NCBI GenBank assembly: GCA_016234495.1
Contig: JACRBI010000039.1
Coordinates: 1-64,000 of the forward strand
Source of the DNA: Chloroflexota bacterium
GTDB taxonomy: Bacteria; Chloroflexota; Anaerolineae; Anaerolineales; Villigracilaceae
Length of the DNA stretch: 64,000 nucleotides
Direction of reading: 5' to 3'
A program made the position numbers and the translations under genes. Under the pieces are notes generated by a model. The model worked only from the letters and a program-made list of their open reading frames with translations. It was not told the origin of the DNA and ran no database searches. Numbering within the stretch: position 1 is the first letter of the stretch; the number at the start of each line of letters is the position of its first letter. Positions 25,750-34,146 of the stretch are shown here, in pieces.

Positions 25750-27189
25750 CTACTCTGGGATCAGCGTCCAGCCGGGCAGGGCTTTGAACTTCCAGATGAA
25801 TGTATGGTGGAGCATGAACTTCATCCATGCGCCGCTGGCGCCCATTTCAAGGTGGGATGTGAACAGGTCGCGCCCAAACTCGTTGTCGAACTTTTTGCGG
25901 TCGGGTACGACTGGATGCATGACGATCACGACTGCGTTGCCGTCCCAGAGCGAATCGCCCATGGAGGCAATGCAGGCTGCGACCATGTCTGTCATGCGCT
26001 CGCTGTGAGTCATCTCTCCTTTGGTGATGAGGTCGGCAATATTCAACGCGGTCACGCGCCCGATCACACCGCTGACCATGCCGGTGCGCGGTGGGGCTGG
26101 GGCAATCGCGAGGTTGTTCTTGTTCGTAAACGGCTTGGAGATTGGCCCGGGAGGCGCGAAGGCGATTCCCGCCGCGAATACGTTCTTGTAGGTGGGATTC
26201 TGATATCGGGCAGGCCATGCATCGGGAGTCTGGGCAAGCTCAGGGTAGGGGAGACCGTACTTTCCATCCACGAGCAGGAAGCCGGCAGGGTTGGTCAATT
26301 TCGAGGAAATATCCGAACCATCCTTCCCGATGTATTTGAACGGTTGACCTTTGAATTGTGGAATGAGCATCGAGAAGTCGAAGTCGGTTGTGCCTTCTTC
26401 GCCCTCGTAATTCTGCCAGTGGATTTTGCCATCTTCCACTTTGGTGACGCCGGTCTGCACCTGGTAGCGGATGCCGTGATCGTTGAAGACGGCTTTTATG
26501 AACTCGTCGCTTTTCTGCACGATGCCGTTGCGTTTGACCTGCACGCCGTTGACGCCGAAGTCGCCCAGTGCGGGTTCGTTTGAAAGCCAGAGAATGTCGG
26601 CCTTGTCGCGCAGTCCCTTCTTGACCAAATCCTTGTGGACGTTGACGATGTATTCGAAGGCCGCGCCCTGACAGGTTGCGCCGGGGTGCCCCGTGCCGAT
26701 GACGATCTTTACCTTTTCGCCTTTCTTCATGCGGTCACACAGGGCGAGATAGGCGTCGCGCGTTTTGACGGCGTGCGGCATCGAGCAGATGGAGTGAGTG
26801 AATCCGTTTTCAGGTCCGAGGCCGGGCGTGCCGGCAAAGTTGAGCAACGGTCCCGGCGCGACGACAAGGTAGTCATAGTCAAGGCGGACTTCCCTGCCTG
26901 AGTTGACTTCCTCGCCCAGAACATATTGGTCGCCTTCATCGGGGTGAATTTCTTTGGCCGCCGCATGGACGAATTTGACGTTCATGCGGTCATAGACCGG
27001 CTTGAGCTTGAAGACGGTCTGTTCCGGTTTCATGTGCCCGACTCCCACCCATACCCATGAGGGAACGTATCCGAACACATCGCGGTTGCTGATCACTGTA
27101 ACCTCGTGCTTCCGCCCGATCTTGCTGCCGAGGTACAGCGCCGCAGTATGCCCTGCGAAGCCCGCCCCTATCACAACAACTTTTGCCAT
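25750..27189 (-). CDS. Sulfide:quinone oxidoreductase-like FAD flavoprotein
   Basis: This 479-aa protein begins with the FAD motif VVVIGAGFAGHTAALYLG and has the second dinucleotide segment VIGTGHPGATCQGAAFEY. The SQR-type C-terminal part (NVFAAGIAFAPPGP, then MVSGVIGRVTALNIADLI) is present. Cysteines C135 (SICS) and C173 (ATCQG) match two of the redox cysteines of SQR. The third C-terminal cysteine is not at its usual place. The amphipathic C-terminal end (WMKFMLHHTFIWKFKALPGW) fits a monotopic membrane protein. It probably reduces quinone with sulfide or a related thiol. An AGGAGGAAG ribosome site supports the start. Confidence 0.82.
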   Translation of the reverse strand: MAKVVVIGAGFAGHTAALYLGSKIGRKHEVTVISNRDVFGYVPSWVWVGVGHMKPEQTVFKLKPVYDRMNVKFVHAAAKEIHPDEGDQYVLGEEVNSGREVRLDYDYLVVAPGPLLNFAGTPGLGPENGFTHSICSMPHAVKTRDAYLALCDRMKKGEKVKIVIGTGHPGATCQGAAFEYIVNVHKDLVKKGLRDKADILWLSNEPALGDFGVNGVQVKRNGIVQKSDEFIKAVFNDHGIRYQVQTGVTKVEDGKIHWQNYEGEEGTTDFDFSMLIPQFKGQPFKYIGKDGSDISSKLTNPAGFLLVDGKYGLPYPELAQTPDAWPARYQNPTYKNVFAAGIAFAPPGPISKPFTNKNNLAIAPAPPRTGMVSGVIGRVTALNIADLITKGEMTHSERMTDMVAACIASMGDSLWDGNAVVIVMHPVVPDRKKFDNEFGRDLFTSHLEMGASGAWMKFMLHHTFIWKFKALPGWTLIPE

Positions 27190-27211
27190 GGTTTCTTCCT
27201 CCTCTGGAAGT

Positions 27212-27254
27212 TAAAAAATCAGGACAGACAGCAACTAACGCCGCTGCCTGTCCT
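27212..27254 (-). terminator. Terminator hairpin in the leader of the SQR-like gene
   Basis: AGGACAGACAGC pairs with GCTGCCTGTCCT (27221-27254) with one wobble. On the minus strand TTTTTT follows directly, ending about 22 bases before the start codon. It is either an attenuator of the SQR-like gene or a distant terminator of the lipoprotein gene 235 bases upstream. Confidence 0.6.
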
Positions 27255-27488
27255 GTTGACGACAATCAAATACGCACGAAAGGACACCCTCCTTTGAAAG
27301 CGGGTGTGCCTGAAATATTTGCGAGCGAGTCACGGTGAAATACTCCATTCATCCTAAATCTGATGTGGAATTCACGACGCTCATCGAATGATAAAGTGAT
27401 GACCGTCTCGCGTATTTGGCTAACAGATCATATTAAATTTGGCGTTTTGACCGTAGACGGTAGACTGTGGTCTGCCGTTAAAAGATTT

Positions 27489-27911
27489 CTATTTTGGATT
27501 TGGATATGCAGTTTCTGTGCCCGGAGCTTCAACGCCGTCGATGGTGCGAGTTCCGTAAAGCTGCCCGTCAACAGTGATGGTGTACTCGCCTACGCCGCTG
27601 ATGGACTGGTCGGTTCCAGAGAGGCTGTTCCAGGTGAAAGTCAAATGATTACCTTCAAGGGTGCCCGTCCCTTCCTGAATGCCGCCAGAGACAAGCCATT
27701 GGAATTTATATTCATTCGGCTGTGTGCCAGCGCTGATGGTCAGTGTGCCGCCATATTGTTCGCCCGTCGGGTCGAGGGCGTTCAGGGCATACGAGCCGAT
27801 GATGTCCGGCACATTGTCGGCGGGCGCGTCTGCGCCAAGCGGACCGGGTTTGTTGCGTCCGCAAGCCGAGAGGCTGAGGGCTATCAATAAAAATAAAAAG
27901 ATTCGTTTCAT
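27489..27911 (-). CDS. Predicted lipoprotein, unknown function
   Basis: The start at 27911 has AAAGGAA about 6 bases upstream and gives a classic lipoprotein signal (MKRIFLFLLIALSLSACG, lipobox LSAC at residue 18). The 140-aa precursor carries a beta-rich domain (GSYALNALDPTGEQYGGTLTISAG, LEGNHLTFTWNSLSG, GEYTITVDGQLYGTRTI) resembling small lipocalin-like META/DUF domains. It sits between the fused cytochrome gene and the SQR-like gene, so a role at the outer face near these enzymes is possible. The 51-codon upstream extension is rejected. Confidence 0.75.
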   Translation of the reverse strand: MKRIFLFLLIALSLSACGRNKPGPLGADAPADNVPDIIGSYALNALDPTGEQYGGTLTISAGTQPNEYKFQWLVSGGIQEGTGTLEGNHLTFTWNSLSGTDQSISGVGEYTITVDGQLYGTRTIDGVEAPGTETAYPNPK

Positions 27912-27981
27912 GGGTTCCTTTGTTTGATGTGACAGTTGACCGTGGACGATTGACCATATTTTACGGTCTATCGTCAAATTT

Positions 27982-30318
27982 CTATTTTTCCTTCATCGTC
28001 ATCAAAAACGCGATGAGATCGTTAATTTCTTCTTCTGTCAAAATCTTTCCAAAATTTTGAATCATTTGTCCCTCGGGGAAGCCCGGCACGATAAAGGCAT
28101 TCGGCTCCACGATGGATTGATGCAGGTATTCTTCGGCTGTCAGGCCGGGTACGCGGCTGCCTGCGCGATCGGCAATGCCGTAAAACGACGGACCGATGAT
28201 CACTTCATCTTTTTCGAGCGAGTGGCAAATGCGGCAGCCAGCGTTAACTCCTGAAGCCGTCTCGTAGTAAAGCTGCTCGCCCGCCACAGGATCGGGGATG
28301 TGCATGTCCCTGAAATTTATCGTCAGCGATTGCCGCGCGGCGAGGGGAATTGTTTTGTCGAACAACACCTGCGCAAAGCCTGCATCCGGTCTGTCGTACA
28401 TTTTTATTGTAATTCGATGATTGCCGGCAGGCAAATGAACTTGTTTGAAGATCCGCGCGCCCTGGTTGATGCCGTCATCCTGATGCTCGTAGGTTTCATC
28501 GAAGACAGGCTTCCCATCCACTTCCAGCGTGAGGCGTGTCGGATGGTCAAGATCAGGCTCGAGCGTGGGCGGAAGCGCAACGTCGTGAATGGCGTATCCG
28601 CTGTGATGAGTCATCTGAATTGCCAGCACGGCTGAATCCGCGCTGAAAAATTTTGTCGGCCAATCGCTCAACCAGATTTGGAATGCGGTGATAACTGCCA
28701 GCACGCCGATCAGCGGGATGATAAAACGCAGATGCGATTTATTCGGCGCGAATGTAAAAGTATTCGGTTCAGACTTAATTTTTGAGTTGATTGCCCTTCC
28801 AAAATCAGTGGGCGCAGCCCAGGCAGTGTGAACCAGTGGAATAAAGTTCTGCTTAAGTTTGGGCAGGCGTTCACCCATGATGCGCTCGTTTAACCAGACA
28901 TTGCCTTCGCGGTTGGCGCAGTCTTCTGGCGGACAGCCAATGAATTGAACGTCACTCGCGCCCGCTTCAAGAGCCTGCGCCGCAAGGTTGGGATTCGCCA
29001 TCGCAATGCAGGTGAGCGGAACGATGTAAGTGCCAGGGTCGTCGAAGTGTTTGCCTGCGCCGTGCAGGGCGTGACGTTCGCAGGTGAAAACAACTTTAAT
29101 GTTTTTCTGTTCGGCAACTTCACTGAGGGTTGTTTTCCAAAGCGGGTTGAGCGGGGTGTCGCCAAAGGTCAGGGCGTTATCGGGGCAGCTTCCGATGCAT
29201 ACGCCGCAGGAGACGCAGAGATTGGGGTCGATGTCAGCTTGGAATTTGGGGCGCGCTCCATCGGTGCGCGGAATCATTTTGATCGCCAGATATGGGCAGT
29301 CGCGTTCGCAAAGGGTGCAGCCGTCACAATTGGCCAGGTCTACTTTGACAGGTTCGAGTTTCTTTGCGCGCGGCATGATCCACGGCAGGGCGGTAATCAG
29401 GCCGAGGATGAAAAGCAGGACGCTCCAAAAGAGCGCCTGTGGCCCGCGCAGGAAGGCGGGCAGGTAGAATAAATAAAATAAGTCAATCGGAGCCTGCTCC
29501 GCGAGCTGCGTGGCGTTGAGCAAGGGCAACATGCCAAGCGGGAACAGCGCTGATGAAAGCAGGAGCACGAGGGTTGAAATAACCATCCAATATTTTGGGG
29601 GCAGCCATTTTGCGCGGCTCATGCGTTTGAGATGCAGCCACAGAAAATAGGCGGTCAGCGCGGAAAGCCCAACATGCAGAAGGATGACGATCATCATGAA
29701 GACCCAGCCGTTGCCTGCGGCCTCCCCGACGATAAAGTTTACGATAAAGTTTTGTCCGCTTTTGAAATTGCCAAGGATGTTGAAAAGGCTTTGATTCAAG
29801 AGCTGCGTGCGGTTATCCCAGATCAGCCAGTAGCCGGTGATGCCAATCGCCCAGACCACTACTGCCATGCCGACACCTGTGATCCATGCCAGCCAGCGCG
29901 GTCCGCGGAAGCGGTCCTGGAAGAAGGTGCGCCAGCCGTGCAGGAGCGCGAAAATGACCGCCGCGTCTGAAGCGTAACGGTGCATGGCGCGGATGATGCG
30001 CCCGATGAAATTGGCTTCGATCTTGGATACTGCTTCGTAGGAGATTGTGAACCCGAACGGGTAGAACAGGGTCAGGTAGATGCCTGTCAGCAGGATGACC
30101 ACCAGCAGGAAGATGGTGATCGTGCCTGTGTGGTAGAGCGGATTGAAACGCGGGTCGTTGATCAGCCAGTTGAGCGGGGATTCAAGGCGCAGGGAAATGC
30201 TCTCGAAAAAATTGAGCAGTTGTCGGCTGGGAGAATTGAGCCGCGCATCCCAGTCCACGCTGGGGTTGCGCTCCGAGAGCGAATCGGTCAGTTGTTTTTT
30301 TGTCGGGGATGTGGTCAT
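27982..30318 (-). CDS. Fused cytochrome b / 2x[4Fe-4S] ferredoxin / FlpD-like / cytochrome c protein
   Basis: This 778-aa protein joins four redox modules. Residues 60-315 are a cytochrome b membrane domain with heme ligand pairs H113/H127 and H215/H229, both 14 residues apart as in bc1 complexes. Residues 331-378 are a two-cluster ferredoxin (C331-334-337-341 and C368-371-374-378). Residues 408-490 resemble FlpD/MvhD, with C413, C437, C462 and C467 and GCPPEDCANREGN. After a helix (531-549) and a beta domain comes a cytochrome c domain with C695RICH and a likely ligand M752. No Rieske protein is seen nearby. It starts 139 bases after ba3 oxidase subunit I on the same strand. It probably passes electrons from quinol or a cytosolic donor to an external heme. 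The exact reaction is unknown. Confidence 0.85.
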   Translation of the reverse strand: MTTSPTKKQLTDSLSERNPSVDWDARLNSPSRQLLNFFESISLRLESPLNWLINDPRFNPLYHTGTITIFLLVVILLTGIYLTLFYPFGFTISYEAVSKIEANFIGRIIRAMHRYASDAAVIFALLHGWRTFFQDRFRGPRWLAWITGVGMAVVVWAIGITGYWLIWDNRTQLLNQSLFNILGNFKSGQNFIVNFIVGEAAGNGWVFMMIVILLHVGLSALTAYFLWLHLKRMSRAKWLPPKYWMVISTLVLLLSSALFPLGMLPLLNATQLAEQAPIDLFYLFYLPAFLRGPQALFWSVLLFILGLITALPWIMPRAKKLEPVKVDLANCDGCTLCERDCPYLAIKMIPRTDGARPKFQADIDPNLCVSCGVCIGSCPDNALTFGDTPLNPLWKTTLSEVAEQKNIKVVFTCERHALHGAGKHFDDPGTYIVPLTCIAMANPNLAAQALEAGASDVQFIGCPPEDCANREGNVWLNERIMGERLPKLKQNFIPLVHTAWAAPTDFGRAINSKIKSEPNTFTFAPNKSHLRFIIPLIGVLAVITAFQIWLSDWPTKFFSADSAVLAIQMTHHSGYAIHDVALPPTLEPDLDHPTRLTLEVDGKPVFDETYEHQDDGINQGARIFKQVHLPAGNHRITIKMYDRPDAGFAQVLFDKTIPLAARQSLTINFRDMHIPDPVAGEQLYYETASGVNAGCRICHSLEKDEVIIGPSFYGIADRAGSRVPGLTAEEYLHQSIVEPNAFIVPGFPEGQMIQNFGKILTEEEINDLIAFLMTMKEK

Positions 30319-30408
30319 GTGCCTGATTGTTTTTTACAGATAATTTCGCACACGCGCTAATAAATAAAAATAATGACAAATAATAAAATTTGCGAAACAA
30401 AATGAAGA

Positions 30409-30447
30409 AGGTGACAGTCACCTTCGCGAAACGGGTGACTGTCACCT
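30409..30447. repeat. Inverted repeat between ba3 oxidase and the fused cytochrome gene
   Basis: AGGTGACAGTCACC and GGTGACTGTCACCT form a perfect 14-bp inverted repeat with an 11-base spacer. Each arm is itself nearly palindromic. It may be a partial terminator or an RNA-stabilising hairpin dividing the operon; there is no long T-run. Confidence 0.65.
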
Positions 30448-30457
30448 ATGTTTCAAA

Positions 30458-32107
30458 TTACCAGACTCTAAAGCCGGGGGAGGTGAGGGCGATGTTCTTG
30501 ATCATTTCGAAGAGGACAGGCCCGTACATGAGGACGATCAGGCCAAGCGCTCCGTAGATCCAGGGAGCCCAACGATCAAGCCAGACCGGGGTGAGGGACA
30601 CATCCTGCATTGATTCGGCAATCGGTACTTCCACTTCTTCTGTAACCTTTTCCTTGTTCAGGGCGGTCATGAGCATGATGGTCAGGTAAATGCTGCCGCT
30701 GATGAAGAGGATCGCGCCGCCAACGCCGACCTGGAAGAGGCGGCTGTTCCATTCAGCAGGAACGTAGGGGGCGAGACCAAGCGGTACGCGGCGCGGGGCT
30801 CCGAGAAGCCCCAGCACGTGCATGGAGTTGGAGAAGATGATCATGCCGATAAACCAGATCCATGATTGGGCGACGGCCCATTTGGGCTGCCAGAGTTTCC
30901 TGCCGGTCAGGTAGGGCAGGAGCCAGTAGGAAATTCCCATGAAGCTGAGGGTGACCGCTGTGGCAACTGTCAGGTGGAAGTGACCGGGGATGAAGGCTGT
31001 GTTGTGCAGAACGAGGTTGACGTTATAGGAAGCATTTGTCAACCCGCCGATACCACCGAAGAAGAACAGGATGCCGGCCAAAAGTTGCGCGGCTACCGAG
31101 GGGTCAGCCCAGTTCAATTTGCCGATCCAGGCGAGCGCGCCCTTGCCGCCGTTCTTGCGCCCCGCGTGTTCGAGGGAGGCGACCACGGTGAAGGCGGTCA
31201 TCATGGAGGGGAAGAATACGCCGAAAGTAAACATCGAGTGCAGGAACTTCCATGCTGGGGAAACACCCGGGTCCACATACTGGTGATGAATGCCGATGGG
31301 GGTTGAGAGTACGAGGAACACCCAGAAAGAAAGGCGGGCGAGTGAGTCGCTGAACATCTTGCCGTTGCCAGCCTGTTTGGGGAGCATGGCGTACCATGAG
31401 AGGTATGCCGGCAGAAGCCAGAAATACACAAGCGGGTGACCGGTGAACCAGAAGTACGTGCGGGCGAGTTGAGGATCAACTCCTTCGATCAAACCGAGGG
31501 ACCACGGCAGAAGCATGGTAAGGATTTCAACAGCCACCCCGAGGGTGCAGATTTGCCAAAGCAAAGCCGTGACAACGCTGGCAAAAGCAATGAAGGGCGA
31601 GGTTACGTTGGGGTTTTCTTTGCGCCAGGCGGCGAAGGTCATGAACAAGCCCCAGCCTTCCACCCAGCTTCCAACAACGACGAGGGTCAGGCCAACATAG
31701 AAAGCCCAGTTTGCCTTAAGCGGAGGGTAAAAGGTGAAGAGCACGGTGGCCTGATTGGCAAGAATCGGGATCGCAGCAGCGACCACGCCGACAACCATCA
31801 ACCAGAAGCCGACCTTGTTCAGGGTCGGATTTTTGAGCGGGCGTTTCAAGCCGAAGATCACGTTGAAGGTCAGGAAGCCCATGATGAAGAAGGTTGTCCA
31901 AACCAGAGCGTTCAAAACGCCGTGAACGGTAAGACCTTGATAGTAGGATTTGATCCAGGGTCTGAGGTAGGGATAAAAATCCCAGCCTGCATGTTCAAAC
32001 GCTTGCAGAGGTCCGAACAAACTGCCGACGGCAAGCGACAGGATGGCCACCAAAAGGTGTGAGCCAATAAATTTCTTTTCGCCAGTGGATAATTGATATT
32101 GTTTCAT
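30458..32107 (-). CDS. cbaA: ba3-type (B-family) heme-copper oxidase subunit I
   Basis: This 549-aa membrane protein has about 13 helices. Key residues are H62 and H378 (low-spin heme), H376 (high-spin heme), H224 with Y228 (CuB and the His-Tyr crosslink in GHPLVYFW) and H274-H275 (CuB). These match Thermus ba3 oxidase in order and spacing and lack A-family D-channel features, so it is a B-family enzyme with high oxygen affinity. It reduces oxygen to water and pumps protons. It follows subunit II by 18 bases in the order IIa-II-I seen in Thermus. Confidence 0.95.
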   Translation of the reverse strand: MKQYQLSTGEKKFIGSHLLVAILSLAVGSLFGPLQAFEHAGWDFYPYLRPWIKSYYQGLTVHGVLNALVWTTFFIMGFLTFNVIFGLKRPLKNPTLNKVGFWLMVVGVVAAAIPILANQATVLFTFYPPLKANWAFYVGLTLVVVGSWVEGWGLFMTFAAWRKENPNVTSPFIAFASVVTALLWQICTLGVAVEILTMLLPWSLGLIEGVDPQLARTYFWFTGHPLVYFWLLPAYLSWYAMLPKQAGNGKMFSDSLARLSFWVFLVLSTPIGIHHQYVDPGVSPAWKFLHSMFTFGVFFPSMMTAFTVVASLEHAGRKNGGKGALAWIGKLNWADPSVAAQLLAGILFFFGGIGGLTNASYNVNLVLHNTAFIPGHFHLTVATAVTLSFMGISYWLLPYLTGRKLWQPKWAVAQSWIWFIGMIIFSNSMHVLGLLGAPRRVPLGLAPYVPAEWNSRLFQVGVGGAILFISGSIYLTIMLMTALNKEKVTEEVEVPIAESMQDVSLTPVWLDRWAPWIYGALGLIVLMYGPVLFEMIKNIALTSPGFRVW

Positions 32108-32125
32108 GGTGTCTCTCTTTTCAGC

Positions 32126-32626
32126 CTACGGCGTAACGATGATTGCGCCGTACATAATGCCATGACCGCTGCCGCAGTATTCGGTACAAATGTAATTGTA
32201 CGTGCCGGGCTTGTCGAATTTAATGGTCAACTTGGAAACCTGGCCGGGCAGAACCATGAAGTTCGCATTGGTATCCTGGATCTTGAACCCATGCTGAACA
32301 TCAGAGGATGTCACATAGAAGGATACGCTGGAACCAGCCGGAATTGTGATTTCCTTGGGCAGGTATTCCCAGGTCGGTACGGCGCGAGCCAAAATATAGG
32401 CGTCATATTTGCCGGGCGCCACCTCGCGCAGGCCAGGCGATGACCAGGGGCTGTTGGGGTCTGTGCCCACTGTCTTGGGGTCAACACGTTGTTCGGGCGC
32501 TGGCACTTGAATACCCATGCCGAAAGCGGACACGCTGACGGCGGTCGCAAACAACACGAGCAAGACCGCAGTGAACATCATCCAATTGCGCTCGTATCGG
32601 TCAATGTGTATTTTATTGGCGCTCAT
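32126..32626 (-). CDS. cbaB: ba3-type cytochrome c oxidase subunit II (CuA)
   Basis: This 166-aa protein has one N-terminal helix (about 15-37) and a cupredoxin domain. CuA ligands are visible: the histidine in DVQHGF and the cluster CTEYCGSGHGIMYG (Cys, Cys, His, Met). The short single-helix form is typical of ba3 enzymes. It accepts electrons from cytochrome c or another external donor. Its ATG overlaps the stop of the IIa gene (ATGA), indicating coupled translation. Confidence 0.95.
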   Translation of the reverse strand: MSANKIHIDRYERNWMMFTAVLLVLFATAVSVSAFGMGIQVPAPEQRVDPKTVGTDPNSPWSSPGLREVAPGKYDAYILARAVPTWEYLPKEITIPAGSSVSFYVTSSDVQHGFKIQDTNANFMVLPGQVSKLTIKFDKPGTYNYICTEYCGSGHGIMYGAIIVTP

Positions 32627-32760
32627 AGTGTGCCTCCCCGGCCGACAAGGATCATATAGATCGTTGCCCAGATTGCGATTAGTGTGACGACAAAGATCGC
32701 CAAAACTGCGATTGTGCCAGTCGGGCGGAAGTCTTCGTCATCTTTATCTTTTTTTGCCAT
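32623..32760 (-). CDS. cbaD: ba3-type oxidase subunit IIa (45 aa)
   Basis: The ATG at 32760 has GGAG about 8 bases upstream. The 45-residue product has a charged start (MAKKDKDDEDF), then RPTGTIAVLAIFVVTLIAIW and a helix ending YMILVGRGGTL. The pattern P-x-G-x-hydrophobic helix-x-RG is that of Thermus ba3 subunit IIa (COX2A). Gene order IIa-II-I and the ATGA overlap with subunit II support the call. Confidence 0.85.
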   Translation of the reverse strand: MAKKDKDDEDFRPTGTIAVLAIFVVTLIAIWATIYMILVGRGGTL

Positions 32761-32870
32761 GTTTCATTCTCCTCATGAAAAAATGGATTTTGGATCTGCC
32801 GCTTCATGCGGCGCCGCAAATTGCGGCTTGGAAAAGTGGTTTCTGTTACGCTGTTGCAGTTACACCTCCA

Positions 32871-33461
32871 TTATTGATCTAACATGTACTTCAAATCACC
32901 GGCGATCTCATCCACTGTCACGCCGAATGGAAATACCAATTTCAAATAGCCTTCACGGTCCAACACAAGAAGCGTGGCGGTGTGATCGATCAAATAACTC
33001 TCCGCCGTGTTCCCCGGGCTTTTTTCGTAAAATATGCCGTAGAGGGATGTGACCTCTTCCAACTTTTCATTGGAGCCTGTAATGCCAATAAAGGACGGGT
33101 GAAAGTGGCCGACATACTCTGCCAGTTTTTGCGGAGTATCCCGCTCAGGGTCAACCGAGATCATGATGGTCTGGATCTGGCTGGCCTTGTCCTCACCCAA
33201 TTTTCTCAAGGCCTGCCCGACATTGGCAAGTGTGGCCGGGCAGACATCCGGGCAGAAGGTGTACCCGAAATAAACGAGCACCAGCTTGCCGCGGAAATCA
33301 CTCAGCGAAACATCGCCGCTAGCGCTGGTCAGTGTAAAGTTAAAGGATGGCTGCGGTGATTGGATCACCGTGCCGCTAAATGTATGCGGACGGAAGAAAT
33401 AAAATCCCGCTGCCAAACCAAGCATTATGACAAAAACGCTGAGGATGATTTTTATTTTCAT
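32871..33461 (-). CDS. SCO1/SenC-type copper chaperone
   Basis: This 196-aa protein has an N-terminal anchor helix (about 5-23) and a thioredoxin-like domain. CPDVC and the distant histidine in YLIDHTA form the complete copper site, and SVDPERDTP is the family signature. It delivers copper to the CuA centre of the oxidase encoded just downstream. It lies 10 bases after the second SCO gene and 110 bases before the IIa gene. Confidence 0.94.
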   Translation of the reverse strand: MKIKIILSVFVIMLGLAAGFYFFRPHTFSGTVIQSPQPSFNFTLTSASGDVSLSDFRGKLVLVYFGYTFCPDVCPATLANVGQALRKLGEDKASQIQTIMISVDPERDTPQKLAEYVGHFHPSFIGITGSNEKLEEVTSLYGIFYEKSPGNTAESYLIDHTATLLVLDREGYLKLVFPFGVTVDEIAGDLKYMLDQ

Positions 33462-33471
33462 GTTGAATTCT

Positions 33472-34146
33472 TTATGGCGCGTAGCACAGGAACAAATGCG
33501 CGGCCTCGTAGGCTAGTTTTGCCGAGCCTGTGCTGTTGCGGACTTCATCTGCTAACACGCCAAAATGACGAAGGATGCGGTCTGCGTTGGAGACTTCTGT
33601 CGAGTAGCGGTATTCGGCGCGGACAATACCCCAGCCGTCCACAAGTACGAAGGAAGGGTCAAATGCAAAACTGCCATTGCCTTTGTCTTCGTAATAGGTT
33701 TCAAATCCCGAGCCGATGATGGTTTTGAGCAGGGATTTGTTGGTGGTGGTGGCAAAACTCCAATGCTGGGTGTCGGCGTTGAGTGAACTCGCGTAGGCTT
33801 CCAGCGTTTCTGCCGTGTCGCGGTCGGGGTCAAAGGAGATGGTGACGTATGCAACTTCTATGCCGTCAAGTTCCACTTCATCTAAACGGGATTGTATCTC
33901 CTTGATGGTCTCGTTGATCTCATAGCAGGGAGCGGGGCAATTGGTGTACATGAAAGTGTAAAGCACGAATTTTCCGCGCAGGTCTTCGCTGGTAAGGCGT
34001 TCATTATTTTGATTTGTCAGGCTGAAGGCGGGTGATAACTGCATTCGCGGCAAAACCTGGATTGGTTGGAATATCTTGAAGGCAAATGCTGAAACAACAA
34101 TCAGCGCCAGCAGGCCGTACACTCCGTTTAAAAGGTACTTGTTCAT
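33472..34146 (-). CDS. SCO-like protein with altered copper site
   Basis: This 224-aa protein has an anchor helix (about 9-25), the thioredoxin-like motif CPAPC and the SCO signature SFDPDRDT. The usual copper-binding histidine is replaced: the aligned segment reads FAFDPSFVLVDGWG, with Pro where the neighbour has DHTA. It could act as a thiol reductase for CuA cysteines instead of a copper carrier, which is an inference. Its ATG overlaps the Rrf2 gene stop by 4 bases. Confidence 0.88.
   Translation of the reverse strand: MNKYLLNGVYGLLALIVVSAFAFKIFQPIQVLPRMQLSPAFSLTNQNNERLTSEDLRGKFVLYTFMYTNCPAPCYEINETIKEIQSRLDEVELDGIEVAYVTISFDPDRDTAETLEAYASSLNADTQHWSFATTTNKSLLKTIIGSGFETYYEDKGNGSFAFDPSFVLVDGWGIVRAEYRYSTEVSNADRILRHFGVLADEVRNSTGSAKLAYEAAHLFLCYAP

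Noticed and set aside
25546-26583. 345-codon plus-strand frame opposite the SQR-like gene
   Set aside because: The minus-strand frame has clear FAD motifs and a strong ribosome site. The plus frame is an antisense shadow.
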